A stretch of DNA of 10,006 nt from Acidobacteriota bacterium. GTDB taxonomy: Bacteria; Acidobacteriota; Blastocatellia; Pyrinomonadales; Pyrinomonadaceae. Below, one piece after another: positions 1 to 5,608 of the stretch (positions within the stretch are counted from its first letter, which is position 1; each line of letters starts with the position of its first letter). The notes under the pieces are model-generated. The model was not told where the DNA came from and made no database searches. It saw only the letters and a program-made list of their open reading frames with translations. The translations under genes were made by a program, and so were the position numbers. The stretch covers positions 1 to 10,006 of the forward strand of contig JADYZI010000220.1 in assembly GCA_020853255.1 (NCBI GenBank). Reading direction: 5' to 3'.

Positions 1-989
1 TAGGTTTGATAGCCGGCGGTTCCGCCGCTGTGGGCGACCTGTTTCATGCCGTGATATTCGTCAACGACGATCCCAAGCGCATAGCTGATCTTTCGGCCGT
101 CGTTCAGAATGGCTTGAGTTTCAAGTGTGTTGACAAACGGAGAACCCAGCGTCTGCGCATCAAGCGCCGCGTTCCATTTCAGCCAATCGCCGACGGTCGT
201 CAGCATTCCGCCGTTGCCGACAACGCTCATTATCGGCATGTTAAGCCGCCACGGAGCGTTCGCGCCTTGCCGCGAATATGCCTGTGCCCGGCCCGGAACG
301 ATCTGCTGATAATCGTCGCGCCAGGAACTGTTAGTCATCCCGAGCGGTTTGAAAATTCTCTCGCTGACAAATTCGCCAAACTTCATTCCCGAAACCCGCT
401 CGACGATCTCCGCCGCAAGCTGATATCCGCTATTCGAATACGAGTACTCCGTGCCCGGTTCAAAATCGAGATGTTTCTGGCGATAGATCACGTCGAGAGC
501 TATTGCCTGCGTGACCACGCGGTCGCCGCGTCCCGCTCCCGTCAACGCCATTACCGAACCCCAATCCCGCAGGCCCGCGGTGTGCGTCAGAATGTGTCTT
601 ATCGTCAGCGGCTGCCCATAATCGGGCAGTTCGGGAATATACTTCCGCACCGGATCGTCAATGCTCAACTTCCCGTCCTGCTGCAGCAATACCAACGCGG
701 CCGCCGTAAACTGCTTCGCCACCGAACCCGACTCAAAGATGGTCTGCGGAGTATTGACAATATTGTGCTCCATCTCCGCAAGCCCGAATGCCTTCTCAAA
801 CACACTTTCTCCGTTGAGTGACACCCCGACCGCACAACCCGGAGATGGCATCGGGTTCGTTTTCGCGGCTTTTTCAAATGCACGTTCAGCGCCCGCGACC
901 ACTCTGGCCTTTTCCGGGGCTTGGGCGATCGTTTGAGTAGAAATGACAAATATGACAAGGGCGATGAAAAGGAATTGAGGTTTAGACAT
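1..989 (-). CDS. Secreted serine hydrolase, beta-lactamase class C / PBP-like family (C-terminus cut by window edge)
   Basis: Reading from the ATG at 989 gives 329 residues before the left edge, with no stop. Residues 1-24 look like a Sec signal peptide: Lys3, a hydrophobic run FLFIALVIFVI, then a small-residue site near IAQA. The mature part carries the three active-site motifs of the beta-lactamase (class C) fold. These are SVAK at 89-92 (Ser89 nucleophile, Lys92 general base), YSN at 184-186, and HSGG at 320-323 in the place of the KTG box. The conserved HILTHTAGL segment is at 132-140 and FKPLGM at 213-218. Proteins of this family are usually periplasmic esterases, D-amino-acid peptidases or beta-lactamases, and the substrate cannot be told from the sequence. 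The missing C-terminus may hold an extra domain, as is common in the family. No Shine-Dalgarno sequence lies at normal distance; the leader holds a small hairpin. The family call is firm, the substrate unknown. Confidence 0.93.
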   Translation of the reverse strand, partial: MSKPQFLFIALVIFVISTQTIAQAPEKARVVAGAERAFEKAAKTNPMPSPGCAVGVSLNGESVFEKAFGLAEMEHNIVNTPQTIFESGSVAKQFTAAALVLLQQDGKLSIDDPVRKYIPELPDYGQPLTIRHILTHTAGLRDWGSVMALTGAGRGDRVVTQAIALDVIYRQKHLDFEPGTEYSYSNSGYQLAAEIVERVSGMKFGEFVSERIFKPLGMTNSSWRDDYQQIVPGRAQAYSRQGANAPWRLNMPIMSVVGNGGMLTTVGDWLKWNAALDAQTLGSPFVNTLETQAILNDGRKISYALGIVVDEYHGMKQVAHSGGTAGYQT

Positions 990-1089
990 AATTGATCGCT
1001 GCGTAAAGTCCGGAGGATACTCCTCCGCCTTCCATGAGAAATCTTGAATTTGCGCGGATGCTGTGATATTTTTGACCTAATTGATCGCT
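989..1089. repeat. 12-bp direct repeat pair TAATTGATCGCT in the leader region
   Basis: The 12-mer TAATTGATCGCT occurs at 989-1000, touching the serine hydrolase start codon, and again at 1078-1089, with 77 bases between the copies. Both copies are exact. No function is visible. A duplicated operator half or chance are both possible. The rest of the gap between the serine hydrolase and the small ORF at 1161 shows only this repeat and the hairpin at 1011-1027. Confidence 0.45.
1011..1027. repeat. Perfect 7-bp hairpin with 3-nt loop in the 5' leader of the serine hydrolase gene
   Basis: CGGAGGA at 1011-1017 and TCCTCCG at 1021-1027 are exact reverse complements around the loop TAC. On the minus strand the structure sits about 21-38 nt upstream of the serine hydrolase ATG and contains a GGAGGAG string like a Shine-Dalgarno site, but too far from the start codon to serve it directly. 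It could be a small regulatory stem in the mRNA leader. It lacks a following T-run, so it is not a canonical terminator. Confidence 0.45.
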
Positions 1090-1146
1090 ATACTGGCGTT
1101 TTCCTTCTCATTTCTAAAGCAATCATTCGATAACTGCTTATATACC

Positions 1147-1151
1147 GGAGG
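1147..1151 (+). promoter_or_regulatory. Shine-Dalgarno site GGAGG for the small ORF at 1161
   Basis: GGAGG at 1147-1151 ends 9 nt before ATG 1161, an ideal spacing. It overlaps or abuts the alternative ATG at 1152, so it selects 1161 as the start. This is the clearest ribosome-binding site in the window, and it is the main reason to treat this short ORF as a gene. Confidence 0.5.
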
Positions 1152-1160
1152 ATGCCAGCA

Positions 1161-1334
1161 ATGAAAGGAAATTCGATACTTGCCGTCGGAGTCTGCGTCG
1201 CCTGTTTTTTGATCGGCTGCCTGGCCTACGTTAGCATCGCCAATATTCTCGCGTTCGTTTCCGCGAACATATCGTCGTGCGAGTATGTGATTCAGGGATG
1301 CTCGCCGCCGGAACGGTCATCAGAGCTGCGCTGA
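1161..1334 (+). CDS. Possible small Cys-rich membrane protein or lipoprotein (57 aa)
   Basis: I do not recognise this protein. From ATG 1161 it has 57 residues: a short polar start (MKGNS), a long hydrophobic stretch from about residue 6 to 35, and a polar tail ending PPERSSELR. Residues 17-20 read LIGC, which fits a lipobox, so it could be a lipoprotein processed at Cys20. The hydrophobic stretch continues past that Cys, so a simple transmembrane anchor is equally likely. Five cysteines (12, 15, 20, 40, 47) are many for its length, and Cys40 and Cys47 could pair outside the membrane. It stands alone, between a minus-strand serine hydrolase and the 3' end of a minus-strand aminotransferase, whose stop lies 36 nt beyond. 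Support is the strong GGAGG site and the membrane-like composition; there is no homology evidence. Confidence 0.5.
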   Translation: MKGNSILAVGVCVACFLIGCLAYVSIANILAFVSANISSCEYVIQGCSPPERSSELR

Positions 1335-1370
1335 GCGCCGAAGCCCATCTCGCGCCTGTTTTGATGTCGC

Positions 1371-2675
1371 TTAACAAAGCGCGAATCCGGCATCCAATGC
1401 CGCAATAAGTTCATCGACGTTGTCCTTTGTCGAATTCAGCATCATTCCCGTTCGGATGACATTGCCGTACAACCCGCCCTTGCCGATAAGGACACCCTGG
1501 CGTTTGGTTTCTTCGAAGACCTTTAGCACAGCTTCTGGAGCCGGTTCTTTTGTTTGGCGGTCTTTGACGAGTTCGATTCCCTGCATCAATCCCATTCCGC
1601 GAACGTCGCCGATGACCAGATGTTTATCTTTTAGTTCGATAAGGCGGGCACGCAGATAGTCGCCGACGACGCGGGCGTTGGTGCGCAGGTCATCATCTTC
1701 TATCACTTTGATGACCGCAAGTGCGGCGGCCGTCGAAACGGGATTGCCGCCAAAGGTGGCGAAGGTCAGGCCGGGGAATTTATCGGCAACCTCAGGCGTT
1801 GCGATCGTCCAGCCGATGGGTACACCGTTGCCCATTCCTTTAGCGGAGGTCATTATGTCGGGTTCGACGTTCCAATGCTCGATGCCGAACCATTTATCGC
1901 CCGTGCGTCCCCAGCCGGTCTGCACTTCATCCGCAATGCAAAGGCCGCCGTATTTCCGCGTTATCTCATAGGCACGTTCAAAATATCCTGCCGGCGGAAC
2001 GATAAAACCGCCAACGCCGAGAATAGGTTCTGCCATGAACGCCGCGATCTCGCCCGTTGTCGTTGTTTGGATCACATCCTCGATATCATTGGCACAGGCG
2101 GCTCCGCAATTGTCCGGCGTCGCGCCGAACGGACAGCGGTAACAATACGGCGCCATCGCGTGGACGATGCCGGCAACCTGTGCCGGCAGCGGCCGCCATG
2201 ACGAATGTCCGGCTGACGACAAGGCCGTCGCCGAGCGGCCCGAATAACTGTGCCGAAGCACGACTATCTCATGCCGTCCCGTCGCAAGTTTCGCCGCCAT
2301 CTGCGCGGTGTCATCAGCCTCGGTGCCGCTGCTCGTGAAAAAAGACTTCTTAAGGGCGCCGGGTGTTATTTCAGCCAGCTTTTCCGCAAGGTTCGATTGG
2401 TTCTCATTGGCATACAATGCGGACGTGTGCTGGATCTTGTTCGTCTGTTCTATGATCGCCTCATTGATCCGCGGGTTCGCATGGCCGACGCTCACCGTAA
2501 GCACGCCGCCAAAGCAATCCAAATACCGATTGCCCTGGTCGTCCCAAACATACTCGCCCTCGCCTTTCACCAGTGCGATCGGCTCCTGGTAATACGTCGC
2601 AACGGCCGGAAAAAGAAACTCTTTGTGCTTTCGCACCGCGTCGGAAACGGTCGATCTTTTTTCTTGTGGATTCAT
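1371..2675 (-). CDS. Class III PLP-dependent aminotransferase (AGXT2 / 4-aminobutyrate transaminase-like)
   Basis: A full-length (434 aa) fold-type I aminotransferase of class III. It moves an amino group from an omega- or alpha-amino donor to a keto acid in the cytosol. Visible landmarks are the N-terminal glycine-rich segment with YLDCFGG at 51-57, SSGTEA at 115-120 in the phosphate-binding loop, YSGRS at 144-148 where many relatives have YHG, IADEVQTGWGRTG at 247-259 with Asp249 facing the pyridine nitrogen, SAKGMGNG at 277-284 with Lys279 as Schiff-base lysine, and TFATFGGNP at 304-312. The general look resembles alanine-glyoxylate aminotransferase 2 and 3-aminoisobutyrate or 4-aminobutyrate transaminases, but the substrate cannot be fixed. 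A loop at 178-194 holds four cysteines. The start at 2675 is supported by TAGGA (2688-2684) 8 nt upstream. It is a single-gene unit facing away from the small ORF at 2943. Confidence 0.93.
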   Translation of the reverse strand: MNPQEKRSTVSDAVRKHKEFLFPAVATYYQEPIALVKGEGEYVWDDQGNRYLDCFGGVLTVSVGHANPRINEAIIEQTNKIQHTSALYANENQSNLAEKLAEITPGALKKSFFTSSGTEADDTAQMAAKLATGRHEIVVLRHSYSGRSATALSSAGHSSWRPLPAQVAGIVHAMAPYCYRCPFGATPDNCGAACANDIEDVIQTTTTGEIAAFMAEPILGVGGFIVPPAGYFERAYEITRKYGGLCIADEVQTGWGRTGDKWFGIEHWNVEPDIMTSAKGMGNGVPIGWTIATPEVADKFPGLTFATFGGNPVSTAAALAVIKVIEDDDLRTNARVVGDYLRARLIELKDKHLVIGDVRGMGLMQGIELVKDRQTKEPAPEAVLKVFEETKRQGVLIGKGGLYGNVIRTGMMLNSTKDNVDELIAALDAGFALC

Positions 2676-2780
2676 AAGATTATTCCTACCCGGAAGATCA
2701 GAAGAAATTGGTAGAACATTCTACTCTACTTTGTGCAATTTCGCTCTGCTTGGGCTAGCTTCATGGCTGTTTCGGAGTTT

Positions 2781-2856
2781 TTCGTTTCTTGATTCGTGTG
2801 TTTAGTGGTCCTGGTCCCGGCTTCGCCACCACGAAACGCACGAATCAAGAAGCGAA
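2781..2856. repeat. Long near-perfect inverted repeat (29-bp arms, 18-nt loop)
   Basis: Arms 2781-2809 and 2828-2856 are reverse complements at 26 of 29 positions, around an 18-nt GC-rich loop (2810-2827). In plus-strand RNA two of the three differences are G-U wobbles (2785 with 2852, 2799 with 2838); only 2804/2833 is a true A-G mismatch. The arms contain TTCTTGATTCGTG and related TTCGTG strings. It lies in the divergent gap between the aminotransferase and the 80-residue ORF. No T-run follows either arm, so it is not a standard intrinsic terminator. It is more likely a dispersed palindromic element, or a structured leader if transcription crosses it. Confidence 0.8.
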
Positions 2857-2942
2857 ATACACGAAACAAGATGTCGTTACGAAATGCCACTGCACTCTAC
2901 GAAATGGCGGCCGCGCCGCGCTATTCTTGCTTTGGCCAAATT

Positions 2943-3185
2943 ATGTCCAGTTTTGCGTGGTTACTTTTACTCGTGTTTCTGCTGACCGTATTGGGAAGCG
3001 CGGCGTTGCTGCTTGTCACCGTCAAATATTATTGGGGCGAACGCGGCACACCGCCCGCTACCGGCGAACGGCGTCGCGCTCAAAAAGATCTGGAAATGCA
3101 GCTGAGAGCAAAGCAGATCGAACACGCCGCGCAGAATCCTGTAAAGCCGCGCAAACCAGGCTTCTTCGACAACCGAAAAACGTAG
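2943..3185 (+). CDS. Possible small single-pass membrane protein (80 aa)
   Basis: Not recognised. From ATG 2943 the protein begins with a strongly hydrophobic segment (about residues 5-27, rich in Leu and Val) followed by YYWGERG and a highly charged tail of about 50 residues (ERRRAQKDLEMQLRAKQIEH), probably helical, ending KPGFFDNRKT. The expected layout is N-terminus outside or in the membrane with a basic cytoplasmic tail. In-frame extensions to ATG 2904 or further up are possible, but they run into the inverted repeat and read like noncoding sequence, so 2943 was chosen. No Shine-Dalgarno sequence is visible; TATTCT at 2922-2927 could be a -10 box. The clean division into membrane segment and charged tail argues for a real gene, but without a recognised family this is only moderately sure. 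Confidence 0.5.
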   Translation: MSSFAWLLLLVFLLTVLGSAALLLVTVKYYWGERGTPPATGERRRAQKDLEMQLRAKQIEHAAQNPVKPRKPGFFDNRKT

Positions 3186-3231
3186 GGATGTCTTAAACCA
3201 GAATTTCTGGCCGGTGCTGCCGCGTATTTTA

Positions 3232-3250
3232 CTTTGCGTCTCTTTGCGTG
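3232..3250 (+). repeat. CTTTGCG repeat copy (two units, 10-nt period)
   Basis: CTTTGCG occurs at 3232-3238 and 3242-3248, giving the run CTTTGCGTCTCTTTGCGTG. It is related to the strings at 4665-4718 and, inverted, at 5521-5546, all outside genes. It looks like a degenerate copy of a dispersed intergenic repeat. A perfect 10-bp palindrome, CTTGATCAAG, follows immediately at 3251-3260. Confidence 0.55.
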
Positions 3251-3286
3251 CTTGATCAAGATCCGGTTCCGGAATAAGTGATAACT

Positions 3287-3351
3287 GATAAGTAAAAGGT
3301 GACAACCCGGCCCCAAAAATACAAGTATTCGGGTATCACTTCTAACTTATC
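3287..3351. repeat. Imperfect inverted repeat with nested stem upstream of the inositol synthase gene
   Basis: Arms 3287-3309 and 3330-3351 pair through GATAAGT/ACTTATC at the outside and CCCG/CGGG at the inside, with a few mismatches and one bulge. A further small stem (AATAC at 3318-3322 with GTATT at 3325-3329) sits in the loop. The flanking AAGTGATAACTGATAAGT (3275-3292) is internally repetitive. With the CTTTGCG copy just upstream, this fills most of the 263-base gap between the 80-residue ORF and the next gene. No T-run follows the right arm directly, although a pyrimidine-rich stretch (CCCTTTTCCC) does. Confidence 0.55.
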
Positions 3352-3430
3352 CCTTTTCCCTTATTTCGGATTTAGGACCAAACCTTGCATACTCTCCTTC
3401 CTCCAATACGACCTTCGCCGCGTTCTGGTG

Positions 3431-3436
3431 TAATAT
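3431..3436 (+). promoter_or_regulatory. Candidate -10 box TAATAT for the inositol-3-phosphate synthase gene
   Basis: TAATAT ends 12 nt before ATG 3449 and shares the key first, second and last bases of the TATAAT consensus. No convincing -35 box is seen at normal spacing, and no Shine-Dalgarno sequence lies between it and the ATG. If it is real, the transcript would start within a few bases of the start codon. Such a hexamer is expected fairly often by chance. Confidence 0.25.
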
Positions 3437-3448
3437 CGTAGTTTTGTT

Positions 3449-4621
3449 ATGAAACCGAAACTTGGAATAGCGGTGGTCGGCGTTGGCGGAGCGGTCGGGA
3501 CAACGATGTTTGCCGGGCTGGAGCTGCTGCGAAAAGGCATCATTGGCAAACAGGGGCTTCCGCTGGCCGAATTTTGCGGGACCGGCCTGGTGCCTTATGA
3601 AGATATTGTTGTCGCCGGCTGGGACCTCTATGGCAGCCACCTGGCAAGCGCCGCTGAGGAGCACGATGTGCTCACCTATAAACAGTTCAACGCGGTCGAA
3701 GGCGAACTTAGAAGTGCCAAACCCTGGCCGGGCATCGGCGACCCAAGATTCGTGACGCACATTCACGGTGAGAATCTAATTGCGGCCAAAGGACATCGTG
3801 CGGCCGTAGAACGCCTACGCTCCGATCTTGAAGCTTTCAGCGAAACTTGCGAAGCAGTTGTTGTTATCAATCTGGCCTCGACCGAAAAGCTGGCGCCCGA
3901 GGGGAACGAACTCCTCAACACCCATAACGCTTTCGAAAAGGCGCTCGATGAAAATTCGGCCGCGATCTCACCCGCAATGCTTTACGCCTATGCCGCCATT
4001 TCGACCGGTGTCCCGTACGGCAATTTCACGCCGTCAGTCGCCGCTGATATTCCGGCGATGATCGAGTTTGCCGAACGCGAACGGGTACCGATCGCCGGCA
4101 AGGACGGCAAGACCGGCCAGACATTTATCAAATCTGTCCTCGCACCCGCGTTTCGAAGCCGGGCGTTGAAGGTCGAAGGCTGGTTCTCGACAAATATTCT
4201 CGGAAATCGCGACGGGCTTGTTTTAAGCGACGAAGAATCGCTTGCGTCAAAGGTAAAGACGAAAAGCTCTCTTCTCGATGACATTCTTGGCTACAAGGTC
4301 GAAGATCACCTGGTGGACATACGCTATTACCGGCCGCGCGGTGATAATAAAGAGGCGTGGGACAACATCGACCTGACCGGCTTTCTCGGCCAGCAAATGC
4401 AGTTAAAGGTAAACTTTCTCTGCCGCGATTCGATTCTTGCCGCACCGCTCGCCATCGAGATCGCACGCTGCCTTGAGCTGGCCCGCCTACGCGGCGAAAG
4501 GGGCATCCAGGAACAGCTCTCCGCATTTTTTAAACTTCCAATGAGCAATTCTGAAAAACCGGAACAGGCATTTCATAAACAGGAAGCAAAACTACTCGAT
4601 TGGCTCGAACCATCCGCTTAA
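3449..4621 (+). CDS. ino1: Myo-inositol-1-phosphate (inositol-3-phosphate) synthase
   Basis: Converts glucose 6-phosphate to 1L-myo-inositol 1-phosphate (also named 3-phosphate) in an NAD-dependent oxidation, aldol cyclisation and reduction; this is the first step toward inositol lipids and soluble inositols. The 390-residue protein has the Rossmann NAD loop GVGGAVGTTM at 11-20, then the catalytic region: GKDGKTGQTFIK at 217-228, NILGNRDGLVL at 249-259, TKSSLLDDILG at 271-281 and CRDSILAAPLAIE at 325-337. These match the conserved blocks of the family, including the lysines and aspartates of the active site. It is shorter than the eukaryotic enzymes (over 500 residues), as expected for bacterial forms. 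The ATG at 3449 follows no visible Shine-Dalgarno sequence, but the glycine loop starts at the usual distance. The gene ends 114 nt from the convergent msrA. Confidence 0.94.
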   Translation: MKPKLGIAVVGVGGAVGTTMFAGLELLRKGIIGKQGLPLAEFCGTGLVPYEDIVVAGWDLYGSHLASAAEEHDVLTYKQFNAVEGELRSAKPWPGIGDPRFVTHIHGENLIAAKGHRAAVERLRSDLEAFSETCEAVVVINLASTEKLAPEGNELLNTHNAFEKALDENSAAISPAMLYAYAAISTGVPYGNFTPSVAADIPAMIEFAERERVPIAGKDGKTGQTFIKSVLAPAFRSRALKVEGWFSTNILGNRDGLVLSDEESLASKVKTKSSLLDDILGYKVEDHLVDIRYYRPRGDNKEAWDNIDLTGFLGQQMQLKVNFLCRDSILAAPLAIEIARCLELARLRGERGIQEQLSAFFKLPMSNSEKPEQAFHKQEAKLLDWLEPSA

Positions 4622-4664
4622 CACGAGTGGACAGTAACGATCTGACCGCGATCATCTCTATGCC

Positions 4665-4718
4665 CTTTGTGTCTTCAACTTGGCGTCCTTTGTGTTAAAA
4701 CCCATTGACACAAAGGAC
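4665..4718. repeat. CTTTGTGT repeat with perfect 11-bp hairpin between convergent genes
   Basis: CTTTGTGTC at 4665-4673 and CTTTGTGT at 4688-4695 are followed by the inverted copy ACACAAAG at 4708-4715. GTCCTTTGTGT (4685-4695) and ACACAAAGGAC (4708-4718) form an exact 11-bp stem with a 12-nt loop. It lies between the ends of the inositol synthase gene and msrA, where a two-way terminator would be expected. No T-run follows on either strand, so termination would have to rely on the stem alone. The string belongs to the same CTTTG[CT]G family as the copies at 3232 and 5521. Confidence 0.65.
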
Positions 4719-4734
4719 CAACACCGCCCCTCGG

Positions 4735-5406
4735 TCACTTCTTTACATACAGAGCCGGGAACTCTTTCTTTAGATCTTCGATCTTTGGCAGGTCGTGGTA
4801 AACGATGTACGGATCTTTCGGATTCTTGCGGGCGTAATCCTGATGGTACGCTTCGGCCTCGTAGAATTTATCCAGCGGCGCTACCTGCGTCACTATCGGG
4901 TCTTTATATTCCTTTGCCGCGGTCAGTTTTGCAATGTACGCCTCGGCGGCCTTTTTCTGCTCCTCGTCAACAAAAAAGATCGCCGAACGATACTGCGGCC
5001 CAACGTCCGGGCCCTGGCGATTCAGCTCGGTCGGATTGTGAATGACCTTAAAAAATATCTCGAGCAGCTGTTCATACGAGACTTTTTCGGGATCGTAGCG
5101 GACCTCAACGGCTTCGGCGTGCCCGGTCGAACCGCTGCTCACATCGTCATAGGTGGCAGACTTTGCACTGCCTCCCGCAAAGCCTGACCGAGCGTCGGCT
5201 ACTCCACGCGTATGCTCGAACACCGCCTCAACGCCCCAGAAACAGCCGCCCGCAAACACCGCGGTTTGCAGCTTGGCCGGATCGACGGCAACTTCGGTTT
5301 CCGGCAGCACGGCCGAACTTTCGTCAACACGCGAACTCACCGATCCGCAAGAAATCAAGACGGCCGCGACCAAGGTAAATAAGATCAATAGAACGTGTGT
5401 TTTCAT
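4735..5406 (-). CDS. msrA: Peptide methionine (S)-S-oxide reductase MsrA, lipoprotein form
   Basis: Reduces the S epimer of methionine sulfoxide in oxidised proteins or peptides. The 223-residue protein opens with a lipoprotein signal (MKTH, hydrophobic run, LISC at 17-20), so it is probably lipidated at Cys20 and faces the periplasm. A spacer to about residue 48 leads into the MsrA domain: GCFWG at 54-58 with nucleophile Cys55, GFAGG at 75-79, GHAEAVEV at 95-102 (Glu98), HNPTELNRQGPD at 123-134 (Asp134), GPQYRS at 136-141 (Tyr139) and YHQDY at 187-191. Most relatives have GTQYRS; here Pro replaces Thr. Apart from the lipobox Cys, Cys55 is the only cysteine, so there is no resolving Cys and recycling must use an outside thiol or another route. 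The start has AGAGG 4-5 nt upstream. It lies downstream of the TPR gene on the same strand, about 200 nt away. Confidence 0.95.
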   Translation of the reverse strand: MKTHVLLILFTLVAAVLISCGSVSSRVDESSAVLPETEVAVDPAKLQTAVFAGGCFWGVEAVFEHTRGVADARSGFAGGSAKSATYDDVSSGSTGHAEAVEVRYDPEKVSYEQLLEIFFKVIHNPTELNRQGPDVGPQYRSAIFFVDEEQKKAAEAYIAKLTAAKEYKDPIVTQVAPLDKFYEAEAYHQDYARKNPKDPYIVYHDLPKIEDLKKEFPALYVKK

Positions 5407-5513
5407 AACGCCTCTTGGGGCCGATCGCGCAAATGTTGTCCGATCGTTCCTATAATGCTATTCGTCCGCCGCCGGCACTCGGATGTCTTTCCGGATAGTG
5501 TCCAAATTTTGTC

Positions 5514-5550
5514 GTGTTTCACGCAAAGCCGCAAAGGAACGCAAAGAAGA
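5514..5550 (-). repeat. CTTTGCG repeat copy (three units) between the TPR gene and msrA
   Basis: GCAAAG occurs at 5523-5528, 5531-5536 and 5541-5546, next to GTGTTTCAC at 5514-5522. Read on the minus strand this is CTTTGCG-TT-CCTTTGCGG-CTTTGCGTGAAACAC, the fullest copy of the repeat family in the window. It lies in the roughly 200-base gap between the stop of the TPR gene and the msrA start. The rest of that gap shows no clear gene or site beyond the msrA ribosome-binding region. Confidence 0.6.
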
Positions 5551-5608
5551 AGCAAAATTACGAAAACCTGCCCCGCAAGTTCAGGACAATTCCTCTTTCC
5601 GCCAAAGA

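Noticed and set aside
6..821. Plus-strand open frame of 271 codons at the left edge
   Set aside because: It is the antisense shadow of the serine hydrolase gene, whose frame carries all three active-site motifs; the plus-strand protein is Arg- and His-rich without recognisable domains.
665..958. Minus-strand 97-codon frame
   Set aside because: Out of frame with the serine hydrolase on the same strand; its Arg-rich composition is typical of a wrong frame.
2250..2714. Plus-strand 154-codon frame
   Set aside because: Antisense to the N-terminal part of the aminotransferase, with no domain or ribosome-binding site.
2796..2942. N-terminal extension of the 80-residue ORF back to 2796
   Set aside because: The extension translates the arms of the inverted repeat and low-complexity Arg/Lys/Asn sequence; the hydrophobic segment near a normal N-terminus supports the ATG at 2943.
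3347..3766. Minus-strand 139-codon frame over the start of the inositol synthase gene
   Set aside because: It lies opposite the NAD-binding region of a clear gene and has no recognisable content.
4685..4718. Hairpin between the inositol synthase gene and msrA as a classical intrinsic terminator
   Set aside because: The stem is perfect, but neither strand has the T-run that should follow, and the loop is 12 nt; it was kept as a repeat only.
5521..5546. Short GCAAAG repeats as a CRISPR or tandem array
   Set aside because: The units are 6-8 bases with 2-4-base spacers, no cas genes are present, and the repeats fit a degenerate intergenic element.
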